Shown here: positions 1 through 8,632 of the stretch, piece by piece | How positions within the stretch are numbered: position 1 is the stretch's first letter | Layout: every line of letters starts with the position of its first letter | Source: Nonomuraea dietziae | GTDB taxonomy: Bacteria > Actinomycetota > Actinomycetes > Streptosporangiales > Streptosporangiaceae | Reading direction: 5' to 3' | Length of the DNA: 64,000 nucleotides | Assembly (NCBI RefSeq): GCF_014195505.1 | Contig: NZ_JACIBV010000001.1 | Location: forward strand, 1,178,001-1,242,000 | Notes under the pieces: model-generated | What the model saw: only the letters and a program-made list of their open reading frames with translations | Told to the model about the DNA's origin: nothing | Databases searched by the model: none | Program-made: the position numbers and the translations under genes

Positions 1-855
1 CAGCCCCGCATGCGCGTTCACCAGGTCGCAGGCGACCACGACGGTGCGGGCGGCGAGCCGTTCGCCGCTGTCCAGGAGCACCGCCGTGACACCGTCGGAG
101 TCGGTCCGCACCCGGGTGGCTCGCGTGCCGTACCTGAAGGTGGTCCCGAGCTTCTCCGCCAGCGCGGCCAGGGCGAGCGGGATCGAGTGCATCCCTCCTG
201 CGCGGGGGAAGTAGACGCCTCCCACGGTGTCCATGTGCGAGATCACCGCGTAGATGCCCAGCGCCCGCCGCGGCGACAGGCCCGCGTAGAGCGCCTGGAA
301 GGTGTGCGCCCTGATGAGCCGATCGTCGGTCAGGTGGGCGGCCACCAGCCGGTCGAGACGGCGGAAGCCGCCCATCGCCGCGAGCCGGGCCAGCGCCAGT
401 GGCCTGGCCATGGCCCGCAGGCGGGTCATGTCGGCGTCGATGAACGCGGGCCACTCCGCCTCGAACATCCGGCCCAGCAGCGCGCGGAAGCGACGGTACC
501 GCTCGGCCTCGGCCGGACCGCACAGCTCGCGCACCTGCCTGACCATCGCCTCGGCCTCGGGCGTCACGTCCAGGCGGGAGCCGTCGGCGAACAACAGGCG
601 ATAGGCGGGGTCCAGCCGCCGCAGCGGCAGCCAGGCCTCCAGCTCCTCCCCCGCTGCGCCGAAGATCTCGGCCAGAACCCCCGGCATGGTCAGCACCGAG
701 GGCCCGGTGTCGAAACGGTGAGGGCCGAGCTCCGCCGTGCCGCAGCAGCCGCCGGGCTCCTTTCGCGCCTCGATCACGGTCACCTCCCGTCCGGCCGCGG
801 CCAGGTGAACCGCCGCGGACAGGCCGGCCAGCCCCGCCCCGATCACCACGTCCAT
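1..855 (-). CDS. crtI: Phytoene desaturase-type FAD oxidoreductase (CrtI-like), 3' end outside window
   Basis: The minus strand reads open from an ATG at 855 to base 1, giving the first 285 codons. The N-terminus has a dinucleotide-binding fold (VVIGAGLAGLSAAVHLA), followed by VIEARKEPGGCCG and RFDTGPSVLTMPG, which are the FAD-binding and signature stretches of bacterial carotenoid desaturases. The family is about 500 residues, so roughly 200 residues lie beyond the left edge. The start overlaps the stop of the upstream prenyl synthase as TGATG, so the two are probably co-translated and act together in carotenoid synthesis: GGPP production, then desaturation of phytoene at the membrane. A carotenoid ketolase or amine oxidase of the same fold is the main alternative. 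Confidence 0.85.
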   Translation of the reverse strand, partial: MDVVIGAGLAGLSAAVHLAAAGREVTVIEARKEPGGCCGTAELGPHRFDTGPSVLTMPGVLAEIFGAAGEELEAWLPLRRLDPAYRLLFADGSRLDVTPEAEAMVRQVRELCGPAEAERYRRFRALLGRMFEAEWPAFIDADMTRLRAMARPLALARLAAMGGFRRLDRLVAAHLTDDRLIRAHTFQALYAGLSPRRALGIYAVISHMDTVGGVYFPRAGGMHSIPLALAALAEKLGTTFRYGTRATRVRTDSDGVTAVLLDSGERLAARTVVVACDLVNAHAGL

Positions 856-1901
856 CAAGCTCTCCTGTCCGTGACCTGGCGGGCCAGCTCCGCCAGCGCC
901 GCCGAGGCCTCCTCCGGCAGCCCCGCCCTCTCCAGCGCCGCCGTCGCCTTCCTGGTCAGCAGGTCGATGCGCCGCTCCACGGCCTCCAGGGCGCCGCACG
1001 CGACGATCAGCTCCCGCGCCGCCGCGACCTCGGCCTCGTCGCGCACGTCGTCCACCGGCGTGTGGCCGTGCCCCCCTGTGCGCCGCCTGGCCTCGGCCAG
1101 CAGATAGGTCTGCTTGCCGAGGAACAGGTCGGCGCCGGCGGGCTTGCCGGTGAGCGCGGGATCGCCGAACACGCCGAGCACGTCATCACGCAGCTGGAAC
1201 GCCTCGCCCAGCGGAAGGGCGTAGGCGCTCAGCGCCGCGCGCACTCCGGGAAGGCCTCGGGCGAGGGCGTGCCCGAGGAGCAAAGGGCCTTCGACGGTGT
1301 ACTTGCCCGACTTGTACGCGCCGGTGAGCAGCGCCTGGCTCCTCGTGCCCGCGCCACGGGCGGCGTGGGCCAGGTCCATGTACTGGCCGCCGATCAGCTC
1401 CACGCGAAGCTGGGTGAAGACCTCCCACGAGCGCGCCGAGCCCGTCGCGACCATGGCGGTGTCGGCCCAGGTGTAGGCGAGCAGGCCGAGCAGCGTGGCC
1501 ACCGACTCCCCGTAACGCCGTGGGTCGCCCCGCCAGCCCTCCTGCCGATGCTCGTCGAGAAGGGCGAGATGGGCGGTGGTCCGTCCTCGCCTGGTGTCGG
1601 ACTCGTCCATGATGTCGTCGAGGATCAGGGCGCAGCTGTGCACGAGCTCCACCGCGCAGCCCGCCGACAGCACGGCGTCCCGTTCCTCGGCGGAGCCCCC
1701 GGCGGCGCTGTGGCCCCAGAACACGAACGACGGGCGCAGCCGCTTGCCCCCGTCGATGACGAAGCGGGCCAGCAGGTGCCGTACCGCTTCACGCTCCTGC
1801 CCGCCCAGGAAGCCGAGCCGGCCCATCTCCCGCTCGACGACAGCGATCAGGCGTTGATCGACCAGCTCCCGCACGGAGCCGGTCACTGCGGTCACGGTCA
1901 C
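855..1901 (-). CDS. crtE: Polyprenyl synthetase, geranylgeranyl diphosphate synthase type
   Basis: This trans-isoprenyl diphosphate synthase should condense IPP with allylic diphosphates to give GGPP. The first aspartate-rich motif DDIMD lies at residues 95-99, followed by SDTRRG, and the second region FQLRDDVLGVFGD appears near the C-terminus. GGKRLRP near residue 51 is the usual IPP-binding stretch. The frame stays open upstream to a possible start at 1985, but the GTG at 1901 is preceded by GAAGGGG at good spacing and gives a normal 348-residue protein. It lies directly upstream of the crtI-like gene (TGATG overlap), so carotenoid precursor supply is the likely job. Another prenyl chain length cannot be excluded from sequence alone. 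The upstream gap holds a small palindrome, GGATGCATCC, near 1953. Confidence 0.85.
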   Translation of the reverse strand: MTVTAVTGSVRELVDQRLIAVVEREMGRLGFLGGQEREAVRHLLARFVIDGGKRLRPSFVFWGHSAAGGSAEERDAVLSAGCAVELVHSCALILDDIMDESDTRRGRTTAHLALLDEHRQEGWRGDPRRYGESVATLLGLLAYTWADTAMVATGSARSWEVFTQLRVELIGGQYMDLAHAARGAGTRSQALLTGAYKSGKYTVEGPLLLGHALARGLPGVRAALSAYALPLGEAFQLRDDVLGVFGDPALTGKPAGADLFLGKQTYLLAEARRRTGGHGHTPVDDVRDEAEVAAARELIVACGALEAVERRIDLLTRKATAALERAGLPEEASAALAELARQVTDRRA

Positions 1902-2040
1902 GAAAGCCCCTTCGCTCGTTTCAGGTGCATTCGCGAACCGAAGGGCTGTCGGATGCATCCGGGGAACGCCGGTTGCCTCAGGCACCGCTCCTCGCCTCGC
2001 GTGCCGTCATGTGGCCCGCCTGGAGCCGGACCGTCGAGCG

Positions 2041-2061
2041 CCCCGGCCGCCGCGGCCGGGG
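2041..2061 (-). terminator. GC-rich hairpin after the PRC/DUF2382 gene
   Basis: Perfect inverted repeat CCCCGGCCG / CGGCCGGGG with a 3-base loop, 24 bases past the stop of the minus-strand gene at 2085. There is no clear T-tract, which is common for actinobacterial terminators. Confidence 0.5.
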
Positions 2062-2084
2062 CACCCTCTTCGGCGGCGTCGCCG

Positions 2085-2969
2085 TCAGCGGTCGCGGCGG
2101 CCTCGGCGCTCGCGCTCGTCACGCACGTCGCCGTCGGTCTCCACACGCTCCTTGCGCACCTGGCCCGAGACGGTCTCCTGGTCGGTCACCTGCTCCTTGG
2201 CCAGCCGCACCCGCTCGACGGGGACGGCCTCGGTGTCCACGACAGCGCGCTCCTCGTAGAGGGTCTCGTCGTACTCGGCCTCGGAGATGTCCTCCCCGCG
2301 CATCGCGGCGCCCCTGTTGGCGTCGGTGATCGGCTCCCGCTCCAGCCGTACCTCCTCGCGGGTGACCGGTACGGTCACCTGCTCGGTCTCGGTCACCACG
2401 TACTTGCGCAGCCGCGCCCTCCCGCTCTCGCGACGCTCCTTGCCGACGCGCAGGTGCTCCTCCGAGCGCGTCATCGCCTCGTCGGACCTGCCCGCCTGGG
2501 TGGGAAGGCCGGCGCCGGACGTCCCTCGGTCGCCGGACCGCCCGGTCTTCCTGCCGGCGCCCTGACCGGGGACGGCGCCCTGACCGGGGACGGCGCCCTG
2601 GCCGGGGACCGGGCCGCGGCCGTCGCCGCTCTGCCTGCCCGATGCCGCGCTCCAGTCGAGCCCGTAGTAGCGGTAGAGCTCCCGCTCCTCGTCCAGCGAG
2701 AGGTGCCCGCCGGACTCGACGTCGACGCGCGGCGCGTCCTTGATCATGGCCTTGTCGTAGGTGACGTCGACCCGATCACCGTCCACCCGCGCGGCGCGCA
2801 GCGGGAGGAAGGACTCGTGCATGCCGAACAGCCCGGTCCTGACAGTCAGCCACTCGGGCTCATTGGTGTGGTCGTCGAGGTAGACGTTCTTCACCTCGCC
2901 CACCTTGGCCCCGTCGCGGTCGTAGACCGTCCGCCCGATGACCGTCTGGATCTGCTCCTGCGTGATCAC
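2085..2969 (-). CDS. PRC-barrel and DUF2382 (YsnF/AvaK-type) stress protein
   Basis: Cytoplasmic protein of 294 residues. The N-terminal part (about 1-85; IGRTVYDRDGAKVGEVKNVY) is a PRC-barrel. The C-terminal part (about 175-285; VVTETEQVTVPVTREEV and VERVRLAKEQV) is the charged DUF2382 domain. A flexible linker between them carries three GAVPGQ-type hexapeptide repeats. The frame extends upstream to 3101, but the GTG at 2969 has a GGGGGAG ribosome site 6 bases ahead and begins exactly at the PRC domain. The family is common in actinobacteria and linked to general stress, but its biochemical function is unknown. It is monocistronic with a terminator-like hairpin downstream. Confidence 0.85.
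   Translation of the reverse strand: MITQEQIQTVIGRTVYDRDGAKVGEVKNVYLDDHTNEPEWLTVRTGLFGMHESFLPLRAARVDGDRVDVTYDKAMIKDAPRVDVESGGHLSLDEERELYRYYGLDWSAASGRQSGDGRGPVPGQGAVPGQGAVPGQGAGRKTGRSGDRGTSGAGLPTQAGRSDEAMTRSEEHLRVGKERRESGRARLRKYVVTETEQVTVPVTREEVRLEREPITDANRGAAMRGEDISEAEYDETLYEERAVVDTEAVPVERVRLAKEQVTDQETVSGQVRKERVETDGDVRDERERRGRRDR
2557..2610. repeat. 18-bp tandem repeat, three copies, coding for the PGQGAV linker
   Basis: Units of GCGCCCTGACCGGGGACG at 2557, 2575 and 2593. The first two are identical and the third has two changes. They encode the linker between the PRC and DUF2382 domains, so copy number could vary without breaking the frame. Confidence 0.8.
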
Positions 2970-3232
2970 GTACAACTCCCCCTTGTGTGGTTCTCCGAGG
3001 GAATTGCCCCCGCCCGTCAGGCGGTTATCGCGGTTTGCCGGAGTGTGGACACAATGCGTACCTCGCCGAGGGAGAGCTTGGAACGGCGGCGACGGTGGCA
3101 AAGGATCGCCGCGTCCGGACAGGCGGTCTCTGTGCCGGTTGTTTACGTCCCCTCACGCTTGGACGCGCCGCTCCGCTCCACTCCGCGTCGCGGCCACCCC
3201 CCGGCGAGGTCCCACCGGCGCACGGCCGACGC

Positions 3233-5395
3233 TCAGACCTTGAGGGGGTCCCTGGCGTCGTCGAGCCGGTCGGCGCTCAGGTTCCTGGTCAGGCTCTCTC
3301 CCTCGATGTCGAGATCGGGCAGGATGCGGTCGATGGGGCGGGGCAGCCACCAGGCAGCGCGGCCGAGGAAGGACATCACGGCCGGCACCAGGGTCAGCCG
3401 GACGACGAACGCGTCGACGAGCACGCCGACGGCCAGCGCGAAGCCGATGGACTTGATGATCGGGTCGTCCATGAACACGAACCCTCCGAAGACCGCCGTC
3501 ATGATCAGCGCGGCGGCGGTGACGACGCGGGCGTTGTGGCCCAGGCCGTTGACGGCGGCCTGCTGCGGGCTGTCGCCGTGGACGAAGTCCTCGCGCATGC
3601 GGGAGACGAGAAAGACCTCGTAGTCCATGGCGAGGCCGAACAGGATGCCGATGAGCAGGATCGGCAGGAAGCTCACCAGCGGTCCCGGCACGTCGACGCC
3701 GACCAGGCCGGCCAGATGGCCCTGCTGGAAGATGGCCACGGTGATGCCGAACGTGGCGCCGACGGTGAGCAGGAAGCCCAGCGCCGCCTTGATCGGCACC
3801 AGCAGGGAGCGGAAGACCAGCATGAGCAGCAGGATCGACAGTCCGGCGACGAGCCCCAGGTAGACGGGCATCGCCGCGGCGAGCTTCGCCGACACGTCGA
3901 TGCCGATGGCGGTGGCGCCGGTCAGGGCGATGTCGGCGCCCCGGATGCCCGCCACGCGCTCCCTGATGGCGTGGACGGCCTGCTCGGTGGCGGCGTCGGC
4001 GGGACCAGCCTCGGGGATGACGGTCATCAGCACGGTGGTGCCCTGCGGGTTCGGCTGCGGCCGGGAGACGTGCAGCACCCCGTCCGTGGCGTCGATCAGC
4101 TGCGCGGCCTGCGTGGCGGCCGCGCCGGTGGCCGCGGCGCTGTCGCCGGTGACGACGGCGATCAGCCGTCCGTTGAAGCCGGGCCCGAAGCCCTCGCTGA
4201 TCAGGTCGTAGGCCTCGCGGGCCGGCGAGCCAGGGGCGGCGGTGCCCGCGTCGGGCAGTGCCAGGCGCATGTCCTGGGCGGGCAGGGTCAGCGCGCCGAG
4301 CCCCACGACGCCGGCCAGCAGGATCGGGACGCGCAGCCGGGTGACGATCCTGCCCCAGCGGAAGCCGAATCCCTCGCGACCCCGGTTGTGCGCCTGTCCG
4401 TCGCGCTGCCTGCGGGGCAGGACGCGGGAGCCCGCGAAGCCCAGCATGGCGGGGAGCAGGGTGAGGGCGACCAGCACGGCCAGCGCGACGGTGCCGGCCG
4501 CGGCCAGGCCCATCACGGTCAGGAAGGGAACGCCGACCACGAAGAGGCCGGCCAGCGCGATGACGACGGTGGCGCCGGCGAAGACCACAGCCGAGCCCGC
4601 GGTCCCGGTCGCGCGCCCCGCGGCCTCCTCCTGCGCCATGCCCTCGGTGAGGTACTGACGGTAGCGGGAGGTGATGAACAGCGAGTAGTCGATGCCGACG
4701 GCCAGTCCCAGCATCAACGCGAGGATGGGCGCGGTGCCGGTCAGCTCCAGCACGCCGCTGAGGGCGAACAGCCCCGCCATCCCAGCCGCGACGCCGATCA
4801 GCGCGTTGAGCAGCGTCATGCCCGCGGCGACCAGGGAGCCGAAGGTGACGACGAGCACCACAGCGGCGACCAGAACGCCGAGCGCCTCGGTGGAGCCGAT
4901 CTCCACCTCGGCCCTCATGAACTCGCCGCCGTGCTCCACTCGAATACCTCGTGCGGAGGCGCCGACCCGCTCGTACGCCGTGCGCTGGGATGCGGCGACC
5001 TCGTCGACGGCGGTGGCGAACTGGACCTGGACCAGCGCGTAGCGGCCGTCCGGCGTGACCGACCCGGCCATGAAGGGGTCGATGGCGGCGATCACGCCCG
5101 GAACCCGGCCCGCCTCCCCCACGACGGCCGCGACCGCGGCCTTGTCGAGCTTCCCTCCCTCGGGCGCGGCGATGACGATGGTGCCCGTCGCGCCACCCGC
5201 CTGCGGGAACTTCTCGCGCAGGGAGTCGAGCGCCCGCTGGGACTCCGTGCCGGGCATCGTGAAGTTGTCGCTGGTGGGGCCCATGAAGGCGGCCGCGGCC
5301 CCACCCAGCAAGGCGAGCGCGAGCAGCCAGACGGCGAGCACGCGCCCCCGGCGGCGGAAGGAGAACCGGCCGAGCCGGTACAGCACAGAAGCCAT
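3233..5395 (-). CDS. MMPL family (RND-type) membrane transporter
   Basis: 720-residue membrane protein with the layout of actinobacterial MMPL exporters. A first transmembrane helix (VLAVWLLALALLGGAAAAF) is followed by a large external loop, a block of about five helices including a GIDYSLFITSRYR segment, a second external loop, and a second helix block with GLAMDYEVFLVSRMRE. The two GxxxDY(S/E) motifs are the proton-relay signature of the family. Such proteins export lipids or hydrophobic compounds using proton-motive force; the substrate here is unknown. It lies 25 bases downstream of a TetR gene on the same strand, so the pair is likely one operon repressed by that TetR through the palindrome at 5983. 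Confidence 0.9.
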   Translation of the reverse strand: MASVLYRLGRFSFRRRGRVLAVWLLALALLGGAAAAFMGPTSDNFTMPGTESQRALDSLREKFPQAGGATGTIVIAAPEGGKLDKAAVAAVVGEAGRVPGVIAAIDPFMAGSVTPDGRYALVQVQFATAVDEVAASQRTAYERVGASARGIRVEHGGEFMRAEVEIGSTEALGVLVAAVVLVVTFGSLVAAGMTLLNALIGVAAGMAGLFALSGVLELTGTAPILALMLGLAVGIDYSLFITSRYRQYLTEGMAQEEAAGRATGTAGSAVVFAGATVVIALAGLFVVGVPFLTVMGLAAAGTVALAVLVALTLLPAMLGFAGSRVLPRRQRDGQAHNRGREGFGFRWGRIVTRLRVPILLAGVVGLGALTLPAQDMRLALPDAGTAAPGSPAREAYDLISEGFGPGFNGRLIAVVTGDSAAATGAAATQAAQLIDATDGVLHVSRPQPNPQGTTVLMTVIPEAGPADAATEQAVHAIRERVAGIRGADIALTGATAIGIDVSAKLAAAMPVYLGLVAGLSILLLMLVFRSLLVPIKAALGFLLTVGATFGITVAIFQQGHLAGLVGVDVPGPLVSFLPILLIGILFGLAMDYEVFLVSRMREDFVHGDSPQQAAVNGLGHNARVVTAAALIMTAVFGGFVFMDDPIIKSIGFALAVGVLVDAFVVRLTLVPAVMSFLGRAAWWLPRPIDRILPDLDIEGESLTRNLSADRLDDARDPLKV

Positions 5396-5420
5396 GAAAG
5401 TGGACGTCTTTCCTCGAAGT

Positions 5421-5969
5421 TCAGCGGGATTGGCGGCCGAGGGTGCGCAGAGCGCCCTTGATCAGCTCGGCACGCAGGTCGTCGTCCTCCACCGGCACGT
5501 CCGCCGCGCAGGTGACGGCGACGGCGCCGACGACCATGTACGCGGTGACCAGGGCCTTCGGCTCGGTCGAGCCCTCCACCATCGCGGCCATCAGGCGGTC
5601 CACAACGGCGGGCACGGCGCCCAGCGCGGGGTGGCCTGCCAGCACGGGGATGTCCTGGAACAGCACCTTGACCTCGCGCCGGAAGCGCATGGCCAGATCG
5701 ACGAAGCCGGTGACGGCCGCCTCGGCCGCCTCCTCGCCTTCCAGACCGGACAGCCGGGCGTCGAGCGCGGCCAGCCCTTCGCCCGCGGGGGTCAGCAGTT
5801 CGGCGAGGATCGCCTCCTTGCTGACGAAGTGGTACAGCAGGGACGCCTTCGAGCAGCCCGCCACCTGAGCGATGTCATGGAGCGACGCGCCCTTGTAGCC
5901 CTGCGTGGCGAACAGCTGCAGCGCGGAGTCAAGGATGTGGCCACGGAGCGCGGAGGGAGGACGTGCCAT
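5421..5969 (-). CDS. TetR family repressor, likely controller of the MMPL exporter
   Basis: 182 residues. The N-terminal helix-turn-helix (about residues 10-55) reads ALQLFATQGYKGASLHDIA then GCSKASLLYHF, the standard TetR DNA-binding pattern. The C-terminal half is a ligand-binding helical domain. The ATG at 5969 lies 14 bases from a perfect 34-base palindrome, so autoregulation is likely. It is first in a two-gene operon with the MMPL transporter; release by an exported compound is the usual logic of such pairs. Confidence 0.9.
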   Translation of the reverse strand: MARPPSALRGHILDSALQLFATQGYKGASLHDIAQVAGCSKASLLYHFVSKEAILAELLTPAGEGLAALDARLSGLEGEEAAEAAVTGFVDLAMRFRREVKVLFQDIPVLAGHPALGAVPAVVDRLMAAMVEGSTEPKALVTAYMVVGAVAVTCAADVPVEDDDLRAELIKGALRTLGRQSR

Positions 5970-5982
5970 ACCCCCACAATAG

Positions 5983-6016
5983 CTGTCCGATCGGTCAGCT
6001 CTGACCGATCGGACAG
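5983..6016. promoter_or_regulatory. Perfect palindromic TetR operator
   Basis: Arms CTGTCCGATCGGTCAG and CTGACCGATCGGACAG are exact reverse complements separated by CT. Each arm also contains the smaller palindrome CCGATCGG. The site is between the divergent TetR/MMPL operon and the SDR gene, so one repressor could control both directions. Confidence 0.85.
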
Positions 6017-6068
6017 GACTGAGCGGACGGCTTGTTATTAGATCAATTCTCTAGAAAAATGCTCTACT

Positions 6069-6863
6069 ATGGCATCCACAGCGGTAGTGACCGGCGGCAA
6101 CAGGGGCATCGGGTACGCGGTGTGCGAGCGGCTGGCCGGCGAGGGGTTCAAGGTGCTGCTGGTCGCGAGGGATCCCGCGGGTGGCGCCCGGGCGGCGGCG
6201 GGCATCAGGGGCGACGTGGAGCTCGTGACCGGCGACCTCAGCACGATCGCGGCCGTCAGGCGGCTGGCCGGGGAACTGCGCGACAGATACCCTCGCGTGG
6301 ACGTGTTCGTGCACAACGCGGGGCTGTGGCCGGGCCGCCGCACCCTGACCGAGGACGGTCTTGAGGAGTCCTTCGCCGTCAACCACCTGGCTCCGTTCCT
6401 GCTCAACCATCTGCTCGAGGACAGGCTCGGCCGCGTGGTGCAGGTCAGCGCCGGGCTCTACGTCAAGGGCAGGGTCGAGGTGGGCAGGACCGCCGTGGGC
6501 GCGGACTTCCACCAGATGCGGACATATGCGGATACCAAGCTGTGCAACCTGCTGACCGTGCCGCTGTTCGCCGAGCGCTGGCGAGCCTCGGGCGTCACGA
6601 TCGACGCCGTGCACCCCGGCGTGATCCGCACCGGCCTCGGCGACCGGAGCGGACCCGTCGGGTGGCTGCTCAAGCTCGTCAAGCGCAGGTGGGCCGCTCC
6701 CGAGGAGGGCGCGGGCCCCGTCGTGGGGCTGGTCCACGACGGCACGGGCACGGGCAGGTACTTCCACCTGACCGAGGAGGTCCCCCTGAAGGGACCCGCG
6801 CAGGACGGTGAGCTGGCCGGGCGCGTGTGGAAAGAGGCCGAGGCGCTAACGTCGGCCAGGTGA
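6069..6863 (+). CDS. Short-chain dehydrogenase/reductase (SDR)
   Basis: 264-residue cytosolic NAD(P)-dependent oxidoreductase. TGGNRGIG near residue 8 is the cofactor loop, VFVHNAG near 83 is the NAG motif, and YADTK supplies the catalytic Tyr and Lys. The substrate is not predictable; retinol-dehydrogenase/protochlorophyllide-reductase-like SDRs have this layout. No ribosome site is visible and the 40 bases before the ATG are unusually AT-rich (TTGTTATTAGATCAATTC), so a promoter close to the start or a leaderless message is likely. Its stop overlaps the following TetR start as GTGA. Confidence 0.85.
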   Translation: MASTAVVTGGNRGIGYAVCERLAGEGFKVLLVARDPAGGARAAAGIRGDVELVTGDLSTIAAVRRLAGELRDRYPRVDVFVHNAGLWPGRRTLTEDGLEESFAVNHLAPFLLNHLLEDRLGRVVQVSAGLYVKGRVEVGRTAVGADFHQMRTYADTKLCNLLTVPLFAERWRASGVTIDAVHPGVIRTGLGDRSGPVGWLLKLVKRRWAAPEEGAGPVVGLVHDGTGTGRYFHLTEEVPLKGPAQDGELAGRVWKEAEALTSAR

Positions 6864-7438
6864 CCAGGCACAAGCGCAGCGAGGAGACCATGAGGCGGCT
6901 GCTCGACACCGCACTCGAGGTCCACCCCGGCGATTTCACCCTGAGGGCCATGACCACGCGCAGCGGCGTGAGCATGGGCAGCCTGTACCACCACTTCGGC
7001 AGCCTCGAGGGACTGGCGGCGACGCTCTACAGCCGGTGCATGGGCGATCTCCTCGACACCCTGCTCGCCGCCGTCGAGGACGCCCCGAGCGCGCGTGACG
7101 GTGTACGGCGGGCGGTGCTCGCCTATCTCGGGTTCACCGCCGACCACCCGGACAAGGCCCGCTTCATCCACGCGGCGCCGTACGCCATCGACCTCGGCCC
7201 GCACGCCGAGCGGATCGCGGCGGACAAGGCGCCGCGCCTGGAGCGGCTGACCGCCTGGATCCGGCCGCACATGGACGAGGGCACGGTCGCGAGCCTGCCG
7301 ATGGCGCAGGTGGAGATGCTCCTGATCGGGCCGGTCGCCGAGGTGACCAGACGGTGGCTGGCAGGCGCTCCGGAGATCGACCTGGCCGAGTCCGCGCGCG
7401 TGCTGCCGGACCGGATCTGGCAGTCGCTGCGAGGGTGA
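6860..7438 (+). CDS. TetR family regulator paired with the SDR
   Basis: 192 residues from the GTG at 6860, which overlaps the SDR stop (GTGA). An upstream in-frame start at 6827 would lie inside the SDR gene and is less likely. The helix-turn-helix region reads FTLRAMTTRSGVSMGSLYHHF at about residues 27-47. The downstream part matches the C-terminal ligand domain of TetR proteins. Translational coupling to the SDR suggests it senses the substrate or product of that enzyme. Confidence 0.85.
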   Translation: MTRHKRSEETMRRLLDTALEVHPGDFTLRAMTTRSGVSMGSLYHHFGSLEGLAATLYSRCMGDLLDTLLAAVEDAPSARDGVRRAVLAYLGFTADHPDKARFIHAAPYAIDLGPHAERIAADKAPRLERLTAWIRPHMDEGTVASLPMAQVEMLLIGPVAEVTRRWLAGAPEIDLAESARVLPDRIWQSLRG

Positions 7439-7579
7439 CCCGTCAGCCGGTCCGGGGTCCAGGGTCTTCGCGCTGAGGTGCATTCGTGATCAAGCTGGGG
7501 AAACTCGGTGGCTGCCGGGTGGCCGGGTCTCTAGAATCCGGGCTGTGATCAAGGGTGGGGTGGCGCGAGGTGGGGGCCG

Positions 7580-8440
7580 GTGACGCAGGCCGAGGACGTC
7601 GCGCGCCTGGTTCGGGAGGTGTTCGGCGCGGATGTCGTCGGGGCCTACCTGCACGGGTCGGCCGTGCTCGGCGGTCTGCGGCCGTGGAGCGATGTCGACG
7701 TGCTCGTCGTCGTGCGAAGGCCCCCGACGCCGGACGAGCGCAGGGCGCTCGTCCGCGAGCTGCTCGAGATCTCCGGCGAGAGGGCTCGGCGCGGGCCCGC
7801 CCGTCCCGTCGAGCTGACGATCGTCGTGCAGTCCGAGGTCCGCCCCTGGCGCTACCCGCCGACCTGCGCGTTCCTGTACGGCGAGTGGCTGCGGGACGAC
7901 TACGAGCGCGGCGAGGTGCCGTCGCCGTCACCGAGCCCTGATCTCGCGCCGTTGATCACGATGGTGCTGCTCGGGAACGCCCCGCTGTCCGGGCCGCCGC
8001 CCGCCGAGGTGCTCGACCCCATCCCGCCCGGGGACCTCGTCCGCGGCATCGTCGCGGGGATGCCCGCGCTTCTGGAGGAGCTCGAGTCGGACACGCGCAA
8101 CGTCCTTCTCACGCTCGCCCGCATCTGGACGACCGTCGCGACCGGGGTCATCAGGTCGAAGGACGCGGCGGCGGACTGGGCGCTCGCCCGGCTGCCCGCC
8201 GAGCACCGGCCCGTGCTCGCCCGCGCGCGGGCCGTCTACCTCGGAGCCGAGCACGAGCGTTGGGACGACCTCCTGCCGCGCCTGCGACCACACGCCGACC
8301 ACGTCGTGGGCGCGATCGAGCGCCTGACCGCGCCCGGCGGCCCGGCTGACCCCGTGGACCCGGCGGACCCCGTGGACCCGGCGGACTCGGGGGACCCGGC
8401 GGAGCACGGCGACGCCCCGGCCGGTGACCGCGCCCCATAG
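7580..8440 (+). CDS. Aminoglycoside adenylyltransferase (AadA/ANT-like nucleotidyltransferase)
   Basis: 286 residues. The N-terminal nucleotidyltransferase core has LHGSAVLGGLRPWSDVDVLV (about 25-44), with the GS and DxD residues that bind ATP and Mg. The remainder fits the helical adenylyltransferase C-domain. Such enzymes transfer AMP to streptomycin or spectinomycin, or to related compounds. The GTG at 7580 follows GGGGG. A TAGAAT -10-like element is at 7532-7537. The C-terminal 30 residues are a low-complexity Pro-Ala-Asp repeat absent from the family core. Substrate and resistance phenotype are not established. Confidence 0.8.
   Translation: MTQAEDVARLVREVFGADVVGAYLHGSAVLGGLRPWSDVDVLVVVRRPPTPDERRALVRELLEISGERARRGPARPVELTIVVQSEVRPWRYPPTCAFLYGEWLRDDYERGEVPSPSPSPDLAPLITMVLLGNAPLSGPPPAEVLDPIPPGDLVRGIVAGMPALLEELESDTRNVLLTLARIWTTVATGVIRSKDAAADWALARLPAEHRPVLARARAVYLGAEHERWDDLLPRLRPHADHVVGAIERLTAPGGPADPVDPADPVDPADSGDPAEHGDAPAGDRAP
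8345..8398. repeat. 18-bp tandem repeat at the 3' end of the adenylyltransferase gene
   Basis: Three units of G(C/G)(T/G)GACCCCGTGGACCCG type, at 8345, 8363 and 8381, encode an ADPVDP-like repeat. The third copy is diverged. They form a disordered acidic tail. Confidence 0.75.
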
Positions 8441-8632
8441 CGCCATCACGCCGCCCACGACCACGTTTCTGGCCGCCTCCTGCGCCTGCGGGCCGAAGCC
8501 GCCCACCGACGAGGCGCCGCGCGACGACACCACGGCGTTCGGCCGGGCCGTCCACCGTTCGCGCGGGGATCACCTCGCTTCCAGCCGGGATCGGGCGCCC
8601 GTGGAGCCGTGGACAGGCGATCGTCGCGAGCC

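Noticed and set aside
2987..5461. Long plus-strand open frame of 824 codons opposite the MMPL gene
   Set aside because: Composition is Gly/Arg/Asp/His-rich, with no domain; it is the antisense of a clear membrane transporter gene, as is usual in high-GC DNA.
8441..8632. Minus-strand coding-like stretch with GGFGPQAQEAARNVVVGGVM
   Set aside because: Looks a little like a protein fragment, but it has no start, no family and runs into the antisense of the adenylyltransferase gene.
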